Program-made: the position numbers and the translations under genes
Notes under the pieces: model-generated
Database searches by the model: none
What the model was told of the DNA's origin: nothing
Seen by the model: only the letters and a program-made list of their open reading frames with translations
In this document: positions 1-9,406 of the stretch, in pieces
Position numbering within the stretch: position 1 is the first letter of the stretch
How the letters are laid out: each line of letters starts with the position of its first letter
From: Mangrovicoccus ximenensis
Lineage (GTDB): Bacteria; Pseudomonadota; Alphaproteobacteria; Rhodobacterales; Rhodobacteraceae
DNA length: 64,000 nt
Assembly (NCBI RefSeq): GCF_003056725.1
Contig: NZ_QBKZ01000016.1
Location: forward strand, 133,158 to 197,157
Direction of reading: 5' to 3'

Positions 1-80
1 GGGCGCAACCTGAAGCTGGGGCCGGGCGGCATCCGCGAGATCGAGTTCTTCACCCAGACCCGCCAGATGATCGCCGAGCG
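1..80 (+). CDS. glnE: GlnE fragment (glutamine synthetase adenylyltransferase), partial at both ends
   Basis: Frame 1 from the first base encodes 26 residues with the conserved GlnE stretch K-L-G-P-G-G-I-R-E-I-E-F-F followed by T-Q-T-R-Q. GlnE adenylylates and deadenylylates glutamine synthetase in response to nitrogen status. The reading enters from the left edge and stops resembling GlnE after R-Q-M-I-A-E-R, where it meets the helicase gene running the other way. Only a sliver is present. Confidence 0.7.
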
Positions 81-84
81 CGTG
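76..84. other. Join between glnE and DEAD-box helicase fragments
   Basis: GlnE similarity ends and helicase similarity on the other strand ends within the same few bases. Two cut genes meet tail to tail without spacer, so the flanks should not be treated as neighbours. Confidence 0.7.
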
Positions 85-527
85 TCATGCAGCGACACGT
101 CCTTGCGGTCGATCAGGTCCAGAAGGCGTCCCGGCGTGGCGACCAGCAGGTGGACGCCGCGCGACAGCTTCTGGGCCTGGCGGTTGACCGAGGCGCCGCC
201 GGTGACGATGGCCAGGCGCAGATGCGCGCCGTCGGTGATCATCGAAAGGTTCTCGAAGATCTGCTGCGCCAGCTCGCGGGTCGGCGCGAGGATCAGCGCC
301 TGGGCGCTGCGCAGCTTGCACTTCTGCTGGTCGTGCATCAGCTTCTGGGCGAGCGGCAGGCCGAAGGCCATGGTCTTGCCGGTTCCGGTCTGGGCGAGGC
401 CCATGACGTCGCGGCCTTCCAGCGCGTGCGGGATGGCCTTTTCCTGGATCGGGGTCGGGTCGGTGATCTTGGCGGCGGCAAGCGCCTCCAGCAGGCGGGG
501 CTTAAGCCCCATCTGGTCGAAACTCAT
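78..527 (-). CDS. DEAD-box RNA helicase (RhlE-like), C-terminus missing
   Basis: The minus-strand frame starts at ATG 527-525 (M-S-F-D-Q-M-G-L) and gives 150 residues of helicase domain 1. Visible motifs are the Q motif T-P-I-Q-E-K (residues 25-30), Walker A A-Q-T-G-T-G-K-T (45-52), Ia P-T-R-E-L-A (82-87), G-G and T-P-G-R-L-L-D-L (131-138). DEAD itself and all of domain 2 are absent because the gene is cut at the join near base 80. DEAD-box helicases remodel RNA and ribosome precursors using ATP. The frame stays open into the glnE fragment, so a naive call would run off the left edge. Confidence 0.85.
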
Positions 528-2084
528 GAAAGGATATGTCCTGTCGTGGCGGCTCGAAGCCGCGAAATGGGTCCGGCGAAGTCCGGGGAGGTGCTGCGGG
601 CACCGCCGCATCTTCGGGAGCGGCGGGCGTAACCGCAGACCGGGACGGCCGCAACGAAGGGACATCCGGGCATCCGGCGCGTGCTGGGCAGGGGCGCGGG
701 CGATTACGAGACCAGCACTTGGGGGCAGCGCGGCATAAAGTCAACCGGAAACCCGGGCGGACGGGAAATTGAGGCAGTGTTGCAGAAGTCGTCTGTCGTG
801 GGAATTCACGTCGTGAATCCCATGAGGTAAGCCCGCATCAGGACCAAGCCAGAAGCTGCCCGCGACGGCCCGGCGACCTGGAAATTTTTGATATCCTTTG
901 AGACCTGACCCTGGCAGCCGGGACATTTCCGTTGAGAACCGACCCATGTGCGACCTCGCCCCCGGCTTGATCATCCGTGGCCGGCGGCGTGGCCGGCATG
1001 GCATTTCCGGATGTGATCCGGGGCTCGGGCATTGCGGGACCGGCTGCCGGTCCGGGAGAGCTGCCCATTGGGGCGCCGTCGCCAGCGGTGCTCGGACCGG
1101 TGGCGCATCCGATGGCAGTTCCGGGCCCGATGGGCGGCCCGGCGGACGGGGCGGTGCCGGAGCGCGGCGCGTTAGCCGGTAAGGCGGTACAAACCGAGTG
1201 CTTACAGTCTTGGAATGTTTTTCCTCGATTTTGGGGCCTGCGAACGTGTGCGCGAGTTTCTCAACACAATCGTCCTGAAGCCGCTTTCTGCAACAATGTC
1301 CTTCTGATCTCCCGTCTGGACGGCGCTTGGCGCCGTGCATCGCTTCGCGGCCGCCTTGCTGGGAGGCGCGCGGCCAGTTCCTTCCCCCTTGCCGACAATC
1401 CGCCCTTGCCGCACCGGCGTCCCGAAGTCCGGGACGTGACCGGGAACCTACCAGGTTGACGCCGCGTAGGATTTGCCACTGTGTCATTTGTCACAGAACC
1501 GCGCAGGGCAGATTGCTAGCGTCTTCCGGAACTTGCCCCGTCCGGGGCGCGAGGGAGACACCAGCACATGCTCAGCCCCGGCAACCGGCAGGCGAGCAGC
1601 CCCTTGGCCGGGGCTGTCGCGCGAACCTTGGCCGTGCCTTCCCTTGCCGCCGCCATGCGGCGTGTCCGCATGGCGGCGCGCTTTTCGGACCTGTCCCTGC
1701 TGATGCCGCCGCACGGAATGCGGGCGGCTGCGCCTGGTCGGCAGACCGCGTGGCCGCCTTTGCCGTGCGCATGGCGATGGCGGCCTGACCGGGAGCGCAG
1801 CTCTGAATGACAGACCAGTCCCGTTCCCCGATGGCTCCCGAATCCCGTCTGCCGGACCTGCTGAGGGCCGGCAGCGTCATTCCCTATGCGCCCCCGGCGG
1901 CCTGTGCCGCCGCGCCGCGTGATGCGCCGCCGTGCTCTGCCGGGGCGCAGCCGGAAATGGCGCCGGAAACCTGGCCATGCGGCGGCGCCCCGGACCTGGA
2001 CCCGCCAGCGGTTTCCGATGCCGCTCCCCGATCCGCCATGCCCGTCCGGGCATGCCCCGTCACCTTGCATCCGAGGACTTTGCC
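528..2084. other. No recognisable gene; two IS5-like end motifs
   Basis: Open frames here are long only because of high GC and resemble no family I know. Two motifs with T-T-G-C-A-G-A-A-(A/G) near 779-788 (plus) and 1288-1297 (minus) resemble ends of IS5-type elements. The A/T content rises around 1190-1300. Another block boundary may lie here but cannot be placed. Confidence 0.4.
771..816. repeat. IS5-like terminal sequence with adjoining inverted repeat
   Basis: GTTGCAGAAGTC at 779-790 also occurs in the element end at 48297-48334, inverted. It is followed by an imperfect inverted repeat, GGAATTCACG then TCGTGAATCC at 801-820. No transposase gene lies beside it. It may be an insertion-sequence scar. 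Confidence 0.3.
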
Positions 2085-2945
2085 ATGACCCCCGGCCTCA
2101 TCCGAGCCAACCAGCGCGCCGACGGCGCTTTCCTGTCCGAAGTGCTGCTCGAAAACGGCCGCCTCGCAGAAAGCAACGGCACCGTGACGGCGCTTTGCCT
2201 CGACGCGATTTGGCCAAGCCGCGAAGATCCGCTGCTTGCCGAAGGCATCGCGGCGGCGCTCGGCTATCTCGAAAGCTGCGAAACGCCCGGCCGTCCCGGC
2301 CATTTCGGGCTGCATCCTGCCGGGACGCGCCCCGTCTGGAGCGGCGCAAGCCGTTCGCCCGAACTGGACGCCACCGCGCTGATCGCGGTCACGCTGCACC
2401 GCTACGGACGCCGCAGCCTCGCGGATCTGCAGGCGATCTACCGCGAGGCGCTGGTGCCGGTCCGTGTCGACCAGCTCACTGCCGCATCCGAGCCCTGGCA
2501 TGACTATGATGTCTTCGGCAGCTGGCTGGTGCCCGACTTGCTCGGGAACCCGGTCGATGTGACCGCGAATGTCAACACGCTCGTGCTGCTTGAGCTGCTC
2601 GGCCAGCCGATGGCCGAGATCCCCGCGATCCGTCTGATGCTCGCCCGTGCGCTGGAATGGGCCGGAGGCTCGAAGGCGCGGGTGCAGCGGCTTTCGCCCT
2701 GGCATCCCGAGCCGGTCGAACTGGTGCGGGCGCTTGAGCGGGCGGAGAGGCTGGGCGTCGGCGGGCTGTCGCACATGATTGCGGAGCTGCGCAAGCTGTG
2801 CTGGGTCCGGAAGGATCTCGAATCCGAAGCGCCGCTGCCGCTGCGCGGTGCCGGCGATGGGCATCCGGCCTGGTGCTGCAAGCTCCTGCACGAATTGCGC
2901 CGGTCCGATCCGGCCCCTGTCCGGCGGCTCCGCAGCGTTCAGTAA
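2085..2945 (+). CDS. Unidentified protein, possibly alpha/alpha-toroid fold
   Basis: The reading frame encodes 286 residues starting [14 protein letters not shown]. The opening resembles the Q-x-x-D-G-x-F repeats of alpha/alpha-toroid proteins (prenyltransferase or terpene-cyclase-like), and later helices are spaced accordingly, for example [10 protein letters not shown] around residue 165. There is no signal peptide. Codon use is convincing to about residue 265. The last residues may belong to the join that follows, so the true C-terminus is uncertain. I cannot name a function. Confidence 0.55.
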   Translation: MTPGLIRANQRADGAFLSEVLLENGRLAESNGTVTALCLDAIWPSREDPLLAEGIAAALGYLESCETPGRPGHFGLHPAGTRPVWSGASRSPELDATALIAVTLHRYGRRSLADLQAIYREALVPVRVDQLTAASEPWHDYDVFGSWLVPDLLGNPVDVTANVNTLVLLELLGQPMAEIPAIRLMLARALEWAGGSKARVQRLSPWHPEPVELVRALERAERLGVGGLSHMIAELRKLCWVRKDLESEAPLPLRGAGDGHPAWCCKLLHELRRSDPAPVRRLRSVQ

Positions 2946-3022
2946 TCCCGGGGCCGTCGCGGTCGCGACAGTGCTGCGGGCGCACCTGCCGCAGCGGGGC
3001 AGGCGAAGCGGTGCGGGGGCTG
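2946..3022. other. Join between unidentified gene and rsmD fragment
   Basis: The plus-strand gene ends at 2945. Reading the minus strand, RsmD similarity ends at L-E-A-L-S-R-G-A-A near 3020. Nothing recognisable lies between. Confidence 0.6.
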
Positions 3023-3242
3023 CGGCGCCGCGGCTGAGCGCCTCCAGTCCCAGCGCCCCGGTCCCGGCAAAGAGGTCGAGCACCCGCGCGCCGTCGACCG
3101 GATCGCCGAACCGACCGCCCTCGATGACGTTGAACAGGCTCTCGCGCACCCGGTCGGTGGTGGGGCGCAGCTGGTGGCCGGGATCGCCCTTGCCGACCGG
3201 GGTCAGGGCGCGGCCGCGCCAGCGTCCGGCAATGATGCGCAT
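3020..3242 (-). CDS. rsmD: RsmD, 16S rRNA (guanine966-N2)-methyltransferase, C-terminus missing
   Basis: It starts with [11 protein letters not shown], the typical RsmD opening. [13 protein letters not shown] follows, then the SAM-binding motif [14 protein letters not shown]. About 74 of the usual 180-190 residues are present, and the catalytic N-P-P-Y region is lost at the join. The enzyme methylates G966 of 16S rRNA. It is divergent from the peroxiredoxin gene about 105 bp away in the same block. Confidence 0.85.
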
Positions 3243-3347
3243 GGGTCTCGCCTTTTCTCTGGCCGCGCGGGAAAGGATCTGGCGCGGGCGGTTTGCGCCC
3301 CTATAACTGTCCGCGGACAGGACGCAAACATGAGAAGGATGCGCACC

Positions 3348-3836
3348 ATGACCATCGAAGCCGGACAGGCCCTTCCCGCGGGCACGCTCGTCAAAATGGG
3401 GGACGCCGGTCCCGAGGCGGTCGAGATCGGCACGCTGACCAAGGGCCGCAAGGTGGTGATCTTCGCGGTTCCGGGCGCCTACACCCCGACCTGCAGCTCG
3501 GCGCATGTGCCGTCGTTCATCCGCACCAAGGACGGGTTCGCGGAAAAGGGCGTCGACGAGATCATCTGCGTCTCGGTCAACGACCCGTTCGTGATGAAGG
3601 CCTGGGGCGAGGCGACCGGCGCAGAAGCCGCCGGGATCACCATGCTGGGCGATGCCGACGGCAGCTTCACCAAGGCGCTCGGCCTCGACTTCACCGCACC
3701 GCCGGCCGGGCTGATCGGCCGCTCGAAGCGCTACGCGATGCTGGTCGAGGACGGGGTGGTCACCACGCTGCACCTCGAGGAAAGCCCCGGCACCTGCGAG
3801 ATCTCGGCCGGCGAGGGCCTGCTGGCGGCCATCTGA
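3348..3836 (+). CDS. Peroxiredoxin, Prx5 family
   Basis: The protein has 162 residues and a thioredoxin fold. The peroxidatic cysteine is in [14 protein letters not shown] (Cys49). [11 protein letters not shown] follows near residue 80, and P-G-T-C near the C-terminus is a candidate resolving site. It reduces peroxides and organic hydroperoxides with glutathione/glutaredoxin or thioredoxin as donor. ATG 3348 has AAGGA 9 bp upstream; an in-frame ATG at 3330 is also possible. A G/C hairpin follows the stop at 3870-3902. Confidence 0.9.
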   Translation: MTIEAGQALPAGTLVKMGDAGPEAVEIGTLTKGRKVVIFAVPGAYTPTCSSAHVPSFIRTKDGFAEKGVDEIICVSVNDPFVMKAWGEATGAEAAGITMLGDADGSFTKALGLDFTAPPAGLIGRSKRYAMLVEDGVVTTLHLEESPGTCEISAGEGLLAAI

Positions 3837-3869
3837 GCCGCGGGGGCGCCGGCGGCGCTCCGCAAAGAG

Positions 3870-3902
3870 CTGCCCGGCGGTTGACGCACTTTGCCGGGCA
3901 GC
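3870..3902 (+). terminator. Hairpin downstream of peroxiredoxin
   Basis: Ten-base perfect arms (GCTGCCCGGC / GCCGGGCAGC) surround a 13-14 base loop. There is no T-run, so it is a weak terminator candidate. Confidence 0.4.
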
Positions 3903-4007
3903 ACCGGACCCGGGCGGGGACGCTCCGGGTCCGGAAAGGCGATCCTCACGGACCGCTGAAACCGTCGCCCCGCCGGGAGGGAAAGGTAGCCGGGCGGAGC
4001 TGCGGCC

Positions 4008-4418
4008 TCATTCCGCGGTGATGACCGTCATCACCAGCTCGCCGCCGGGCTTGATCGGACCGTCCTCGGCCGCGCCCAGCGTGTATTCGAAATCTCCGGT
4101 CGCCATGCCGCCCGCCTCGGAATGCACCATCAGCATCAGCATCTCGCCCGGCGCGACCTCTTCGGTGAGGATCGCGGCCACATCGATGTTGTCGCCGCCC
4201 CGGAGCGGCGCATGCCCGACCACCGGGCCGGGCTTCATGGCGGCGTCGGTGCGGTGCACCACCAACCAGCCGTTCTCCGGCGCCATCACATGCGAGGCGC
4301 TGACCACGCCGTTGGCGACGCTCTGGTCTTCGGCCATGACGCCCGCGGCCATCCCGTGGGACTCGGCGAAGGCGGCGGGAGCGGCAAGCAGCAGGGCGGC
4401 GGCGGTGATTTTCAGCAT
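4008..4418 (-). CDS. Secreted DUF7282-type protein
   Basis: The protein has 136 residues. A signal peptide M-L-K-I-T-A-A-A-L-L-L-A-A-P-A-A-F-A is followed by E-S-H-G. The mature part has the DUF7282 pattern: S-A-S-H-V with G-W-L-V-V-H-R-T, then G-H-A-P-L-R-G-G-D-N and a final D-G-P-I-K-P-G-G-E-L beta segment. The family is exported and of unknown function. The start has GAGGAG 7 bp upstream. The gene is convergent with the peroxiredoxin gene. Confidence 0.75.
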   Translation of the reverse strand: MLKITAAALLLAAPAAFAESHGMAAGVMAEDQSVANGVVSASHVMAPENGWLVVHRTDAAMKPGPVVGHAPLRGGDNIDVAAILTEEVAPGEMLMLMVHSEAGGMATGDFEYTLGAAEDGPIKPGGELVMTVITAE

Positions 4419-4636
4419 CGGTGGTCTCCTCGTTTGCAGCGCCGTGGCGCCGTTACGGGCAAGGATACGGAGACGGAGATGCAGACGGATGCAGGCTCAC
4501 GGATGCGTGAAGGGAAAATTATGGTCCGAAGGCCGAGGCGCCCGAACGCAAGAGATGCCGCTCAAGAACGAAGAAGACGCCCTTCGTCGCGCCTAAGATA
4601 GGCTAGCGAATAAGCGTACGCACTTTGGCCAAACGA

Positions 4637-4990
4637 TCAAGCCTCGCGCACTTCTGTCCAAGCACGCGCGGTGGCTACCAAGAGCCTTTGCTCTTTCTCC
4701 GAGAACATCGAAAAGTAACGCAACAAATCGTCCAGTTCGCGTGCGGCAGTCGGTAACGTGACCAAACTGAATATGGTAACTTCACAAGCCACGGCGATCT
4801 TCTCGAGAGTATCAATACGCGGGTTTTTGGCTCTTCCTTTCAAGATATCGGTCAGCGACCGGCCATCACCCTCGTTGCTTGACGCGTTCAAGATGAATCC
4901 CCTCGATTTGCGCAACAAGGCCACAGAACCCCAAGGCAAAACCAAAAAGGTCTTTTCGCGTTTGCAGCCGAAGGAGAAGCTGCCTCTCAC
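4637..4990 (-). CDS. XRE/Cro-type helix-turn-helix regulator, N-terminus uncertain
   Basis: The C-terminal two thirds contain G-R-S-L-T-D-I-L-K-G-R-A-K-N-P-R-I-D-T-L-E-K-I-A, the recognition region of small XRE regulators, followed by a helical tail. The first 25 residues do not look like the family, and no good ribosome site supports the start. The block join inferred near 4.9-5.0 kb may have replaced the true N-terminus. The sequence is visibly A/T-richer than its neighbours, which suggests phage or island origin. Confidence 0.6.
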   Translation of the reverse strand: MRGSFSFGCKREKTFLVLPWGSVALLRKSRGFILNASSNEGDGRSLTDILKGRAKNPRIDTLEKIAVACEVTIFSLVTLPTAARELDDLLRYFSMFSEKEQRLLVATARAWTEVREA

Positions 4991-5550
4991 GACCTCTCAT
5001 CGGGCGACCGAATAGGGGCTCGCTCCGGCCTTGCGGCGGCGCGGCAGCTTGGCCATCGTGCCGATGGTTCACAGCTGTCACCATGCCGGGCCGAAAGGGC
5101 GGAACCTGCCGGTCGCGCCTGACGCCCCGAGCGCCCCCTGGCAGCCCTTTCCGACCTGTCGCGTCAGCGCCGGGCTGGCGCGGCCCACTGCGACCGGCCT
5201 AGTGAAGCGGACTTGCGGCACCGCGGCGAAGCCCAAGCGTTGGAACTGCGAAAGCGGTCGGTCACGGCGGGCAGAGCGTGGTGGGCGCCGACCTGGCCGC
5301 GCCGATCAAGTCCGGCCGTTCATCGTTGCCGCCCTTGCTGGCGAAGAGCGCATAAAACGGTCGCTCGCCTGCCACTGGAAATTCGGGCTTCACGCAGGGA
5401 ATGCCGTCGCTGGACTTCATGACTTCGATCTCCGTGCCGCGGCGGATTTCCGGATTTCGACATTCACTCAGCAGAGCAATTTGGTCCCGTTCCGATCGGC
5501 AATTGCCGACTCTGCTTTCTGTCTGCCGATTTGCATGCGGCTTTCACCGC
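4991..5550. other. No recognisable gene; inferred block boundary nearby
   Basis: Nothing in this stretch matches a known family. The composition changes from A/T-rich to G/C-rich near 5010-5030. The roughly 1.9-kb spacing of joins places one at about 4.9-5.0 kb. Confidence 0.35.
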
Positions 5551-5946
5551 TCACGGGCAGCTGCGGGATCCGGTGGCCTTCTCGCGCCTGTCGCGGATCT
5601 CCTGCACGGTGTCGTCCAAGGCCGTGCGGGTCTCAGCCGCGTCCGCGGGATCGACGAATTCACGCGCATTCCATGCGTTCAGCGCCGCCTCCGCCTGTAC
5701 CGTGCGGCCAGCCTCCTGAAGGATCGCGACCTTCTCCAGCGCCGCGAATTCCGCAGCCATGCCGCCGGACGCTTCGGCTCTGGCGAGTTCCGCCAGAGCG
5801 GCATCCGGGCGGCAGGCAACCGCAAGCTCGCCTGCCTTGCGGACCGCACCGGTATCTCCGGTGACGCCGCAGGCGGCCAGTGGCAGGAGGATGGCGGCAA
5901 GTCCGGCGATGCGCCCGCGGCGGCGGGTCTGGGTGCTGCGGATCAA
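5551..5946 (-). CDS. Small lipoprotein of unknown function
   Basis: TTG 5946 is chosen because AAAGGAG lies 6 bp upstream. The product has 131 residues. A basic start and hydrophobic core lead to the lipobox L-P-L-A-A-C-G, so it is probably anchored by lipidation. The mature part is helical and alanine-rich with TPR-like periodicity (A-L-A-E-L-A-R-A-E-A, A-L-E-K-V-A-I-L-Q-E-A-G) and a basic tail. No named family recognised. Confidence 0.65.
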   Translation of the reverse strand: MIRSTQTRRRGRIAGLAAILLPLAACGVTGDTGAVRKAGELAVACRPDAALAELARAEASGGMAAEFAALEKVAILQEAGRTVQAEAALNAWNAREFVDPADAAETRTALDDTVQEIRDRREKATGSRSCP

Positions 5947-6136
5947 GGCAAGCTCCTTTGAGTCCGTTGAATGAACAAATCCAGCATAGATCGCCACATT
6001 TCAATTCAAACTGGAACATGTGTCGCATTAACGCTTCACAATGTTTCTTCCATCCTCCGGGCCGGGAGTGAGCACGGCTGTGAGGGATCGACCGGCAAGC
6101 CGAGAGCCTCGTTTGGATTGGCGCAAGGAGATGTCC

Positions 6137-6289
6137 ATGACCCGTTGCTTCAGGCCTGCCGCCGTGGCTGCGTTGCTGTCACCCGACGCCGCTTGCCGGA
6201 TCGGCCGGGAGACCGGCACATGTGCGCGGATCGGCGCCCCGGACAGCCGCCTTTCCGGCGCCGCCCTGCCGCCCGCGGAGGGCTGCTGA
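6137..6289 (+). CDS. Possible 50-residue leader ORF
   Basis: AAGGAG lies 6 bp before the ATG, and the stop overlaps the next start (TGATG), suggesting translational coupling to the lipoprotein. The product (M-T-R-C-F-R-P-A-A) resembles nothing known and may be a frameshifted relic. Confidence 0.3.
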   Translation: MTRCFRPAAVAALLSPDAACRIGRETGTCARIGAPDSRLSGAALPPAEGC

Positions 6290-6591
6290 TGTTGCATTCC
6301 CTGATCCGGCTCGTGCCGCTCGCGCTGGTCCTCGCTGCTTGCGTCGCCGGGGAACCGGGTCCCGGCAGTTCCGGCCTCTCGGGGACGCCCGGGGAATTCG
6401 CGGCGATGCGCGCGCCCTGCATCGCGCAAACTGCGCGGCTGACCGGGCTGCCGCAATCGCGCATCCCGGTGGCCGACAGCCTGCAGACCGGCGGCGGGCC
6501 GATCCTGATCCTCGACGCGGGCGGTGCGCGCCATACCTGCCGGTCCGAACCGGATGGCAGCGTCACCGTCTTCAGCGAATATGCCAACTAG
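6289..6591 (+). CDS. Small lipoprotein conserved in Rhodobacteraceae
   Basis: The product has 100 residues. Its signal peptide ends in the lipobox V-L-A-A-C. The mature protein has P-G-E-F-A-A-M-R-A-P-C, then R-I-P-V-A-D-S-L-Q-T-G-G-G-P and C-R-S-E-P-D-G-S-V-T-V-F-S-E-Y-A-N at the C-terminus. Two cysteines in the mature part may pair. I recognise it as a family of small envelope proteins without known function. The next gene starts 40 bp downstream in the same direction. Confidence 0.65.
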   Translation: MLHSLIRLVPLALVLAACVAGEPGPGSSGLSGTPGEFAAMRAPCIAQTARLTGLPQSRIPVADSLQTGGGPILILDAGGARHTCRSEPDGSVTVFSEYAN

Positions 6592-6631
6592 CCCCGGTCC
6601 GGCACCGGGCCCTGCCAAGCGGAGCTGCCCC

Positions 6632-6790
6632 ATGCGCCATCTGACAGCCCTCCTTCCAGCCTTGCTCGCCGCGCTGCCTGCCTCCGGCGAGACCTCGGCC
6701 CCCGCGGGCAGCCTGCGCGTCGCGGCTGCGGCCGAGCTCCTTTCCTATCCCGATCCGCAGGCCCCGGCCGTCACCCGCTTGGCGGCGGCA
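6632..6790 (+). CDS. Exported protein start, C-terminus missing
   Basis: It begins M-R-H-L-T-A-L-L-P-A-L-L-A-A-L-P-A-S-G, a signal peptide. The next stretch (L-R-V-A-A-A-A-E-L-L-S-Y-P-D-P) could open a bacterial SH3-like domain. The coding pattern ends at the join near 6.8 kb after about 53 residues. It probably formed a unit with the preceding lipoprotein gene. Confidence 0.5.
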
Positions 6791-6815
6791 ACTCAGCGGC
6801 GTCGAAATTACACCA
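6785..6815. other. Join: exported protein / integrase relic
   Basis: The exported protein loses its frame after A-V-T-R-L-A-A-A-T, and the integrase relic on the opposite strand ends at 6808. Confidence 0.6.
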
Positions 6816-7332
6816 GCACCTCGGACATTATCGCTGGCGCCTGAATGCGCCACGCCAAGCGTATCTCCTCGATGGTCGGGACGTGATCCCGCTGGCCGCC
6901 GTGTTGCAGCTTCACGTTCTGCAACACGCCGTCGGGCGCCAAGTCGCGGGTTGCCGCCCAGCGGAGCATGGCGGGCAGGTCACGCAGAGTTCGGCTGGCG
7001 TTGCCACGCGCAGGAGGCTTGTCGGCCACCCTAAGGCAGCCGGGCGCATTCAGCATGCTTGCGTCCTTCTCCAGCAGCGGCCTGAAGACGTATCGCACGC
7101 CTGAATCCCTCTGGCTGGTGGGCCGCAGGTGCCCATGGGCTTGCTCTCTTCCTTCCAGCATCGCACGAATGCTAGGGACCGGAACCGCAGCGATTGCGGC
7201 GCGCGCCTGGTCCCGCGCTTCTCCGGCGCCCATGCCGGGCCAAGTGCCGACGGCGGTGCATTTGGGGGGGGGCGCACGGCAGCACGCGCCGGATCCCCCA
7301 TCCGGCTTCCCTCCGGTATCGAAGGATCGCAA
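6808..7332 (-). pseudogene. Decayed tyrosine-type integrase
   Basis: Two stretches are integrase-like: G-T-W-P-G-M-G-A-G-E-A-R-D-Q-A-R near 7210-7260 (the N-terminal DUF4102-like region) and L-R-D-L-P-A-M-L-R-W-A-A-T-R-D-L followed by G-G-Q-R-D-H-V-P-T-I-E-E-I-R near 6830-6930 (core-binding domain). The linking region is scrambled, and the catalytic domain with its R-H-R-Y residues is absent. It is probably the remnant of an integrated island or prophage. Confidence 0.6.
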
Positions 7333-8689
7333 GCCCCTTCACCTCGTCGTCCGACAGCTCCACCCGCTCGGGGGAGTTTGGCGCGCAGTGTCCGTTCCGT
7401 CGGTCTCATGCGTCCATCCTCCGGCCTTGCGGGCAAGCCGGGGCCGCTCTGGCTTCAATTCGCCGTGGCGGCTGGTGGGGCCCAATGGGCGAGAATGGGA
7501 GGCTGGAACGTTTGGCGCAACTTCCATGGTTCTGTAGTCCAAAGACTAATCTGGCCGGGGTGTGGGCCGGAGCCAGATTGCGTGAGCCAGTGGAAGCGTT
7601 CGCATTTCCGCGCGGAACCGTCCCCCGGATCGTTTGCCGACTCTCCGGTCCCCCGAAGTTGGGCGGCTGTCGGCGGGTCGATGGCCGGGGCGTGCGTGGC
7701 GGCATTGTCCTGATCGATCGCAAAGCTTGCGCTGGCGCGACGCGCCCGCAGAGCATCGCCCGGGCAGGACCTTGCACACCCCCTGGCGCCGGATCGGCGT
7801 CCTGGCCCGGATCATGGACGGCCCGGCCCGGAAGGCCAATATGCGAAGACTGTCAGGATGCGGGCGATCTTTCTCCGGGCCCGCCGGTCGGCATGGGCTC
7901 GAAACGGCATGCCGCCACAGGCCTTCTCGGGAGGCCGCTCAGCTTCTGCCTGGCGCTGCCCTCCTCTCGGGACAGTGCTGCGCGCGGCCCTGCCGGCAGA
8001 AGATGAATGGCGGCAAGGCCGCTGCCCCGGCGCAGGGCGGCGGATCACGGCCCGTGAGCCATGCGGCCGATCGGTCCGGGGGCATGGCGAAGGCCGGCTG
8101 GACCCGCAACGTCTTGGACGCGCCCGCCATTCGGACCTGCATCCCGTCGCGGCGGTGCCGCAAGGCGGCAGTTCCGGACGGACAGGCGCGGACAGCGGAT
8201 CGGCTGCATGTTCGGCGGCCTCGAGGGCTGGCGCTGCGCTGCAAACCGATGCGATCGGTGCCCGCTTGTGTCTGCTCCGCTCTCGCTGGCACCCTTTCTT
8301 TTGGATGTGGCCCTTGGCCCGGGCTGAAGGTCTCCGGGGGAGGGCATGGCCCCTCGCGAGGTTGGCTGGGCGTCATCGCATCGCCGCTGCATCCGCGCCG
8401 GTCGTCGTTCTGCCGCGCCGGGGCGCCATGACGTGCAGTTGCCTGTTTCCGGTCTCCGGCGGGGGAGGCCCGTGCGGGCCGGAGCATGATTGCAGACAGA
8501 CGGGAGCGTGGCGAAGGCTGCTGTCCGGGCATGCCGGTCCGGTGCGGGCGGCTGGGCGGGCCGGTGATCGGGCCGTGAGGCGCGTTCTTCCGGATGGGCT
8601 TGTGATCCGGGAGGCGGACTGGCTGCCGCACTCGCGCGGTGCCATGCCGCGGAGGGCGGAGCGGGCATCTGCGGCGGTTTGCGGGGCCC
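7333..8689. other. No recognisable gene
   Basis: GC-rich sequence with overlapping spurious frames in all six readings. No motif, signal peptide or conserved domain was recognised. Confidence 0.5.
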
Positions 8690-8695
8690 TGGGCG
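8655..8695. other. Join: noncoding / CGNR gene
   Basis: CGNR-type coding begins abruptly inside this interval without start codon or ribosome site. Confidence 0.5.
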
Positions 8696-8989
8696 GGCAA
8701 GCGCCGCTACCTGCAGCTCGAGCCCGCGCCAATTCCGGAGGCCGCGCGCCGCCGACCTTTCGTCCTGGCGGACCGGACCCCGCTCGCCGGGCCGCAGGAC
8801 CTCGTCATCCGGATCGCCGAGGCCGCGGCCCGCCTGGTCGGCGAGGCGGATTTCCGCCATGTCAGGAATTGCGAAGGGCCGTCCTGCACGCTGTACTTCC
8901 TGGATGTCAGCAAGAACCACAGGCGCCGGTGGTGCTCGATGGAGGTCTGCGGGAACCGGGCCAAGGCGGCCGCCTTCCGCAAGCGCTGA
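8690..8989 (+). CDS. CGNR zinc-finger protein, N-terminus missing
   Basis: The C-terminal 100 residues include the end of the ABATE domain (L-V-I-R-I-A-E-A-A-A-R-L-V) and the complete zinc finger: C-E-G-P-S-C, then R-R-R-W-C-S-M-E-V-C-G-N-R-A-K. Such proteins are proposed stress-response transcription regulators of about 190 residues. The 5' half is cut at the block edge. Confidence 0.8.
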   Translation, partial: WAGKRRYLQLEPAPIPEAARRRPFVLADRTPLAGPQDLVIRIAEAAARLVGEADFRHVRNCEGPSCTLYFLDVSKNHRRRWCSMEVCGNRAKAAAFRKR

Positions 8990-9406
8990 GCCCGCTTGCG
9001 CCCCCGCAGGCCGCCGCTGCCTGGGACAGGAGTGCCGGCATGCCGCAGCAGGTCCGGTGCAGGCGTCGCTGCCGGGCAAAAAACGGCCGCGGAGCCGGAC
9101 GGAGATTGCCGTGCCGCCGCGGCGAAGGTGGGTAACCCGGGCTGTAGCATATCTGACGGCCATGTAATTCCGCGTCATTTGAGATTGCAGCCCCGGCCCG
9201 GTACGACCGATGCATCGGTTCGCCGACACGCGGTCCCGCAAGTCCGCCGCATCGCCCGGCCTGCCAGCCTCGGCCGTGCGCCGGACCTCCGGGACCCGCA
9301 GCCCGAAAACTCCCGATCCCGGCACGCGGTGCCGGGGCGCGGCCACCTGCCCTGAGCCAGGGCCGCCCGCTCCGGTCCTCCGGACCGGCCCGCAAGGAAT
9401 GCGCGA
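8990..9406. other. Intergenic, no gene seen
   Basis: No open frame here has convincing codon use. The A/T-richer patch at 9135-9190 is the most likely promoter area for the flavoprotein gene that follows. Confidence 0.35.

Noticed and set aside
5031..5864. 277-codon plus frame
   Set aside because: Arg/Pro-rich, covers antisense of a convincing lipoprotein gene, no domain or ribosome site.
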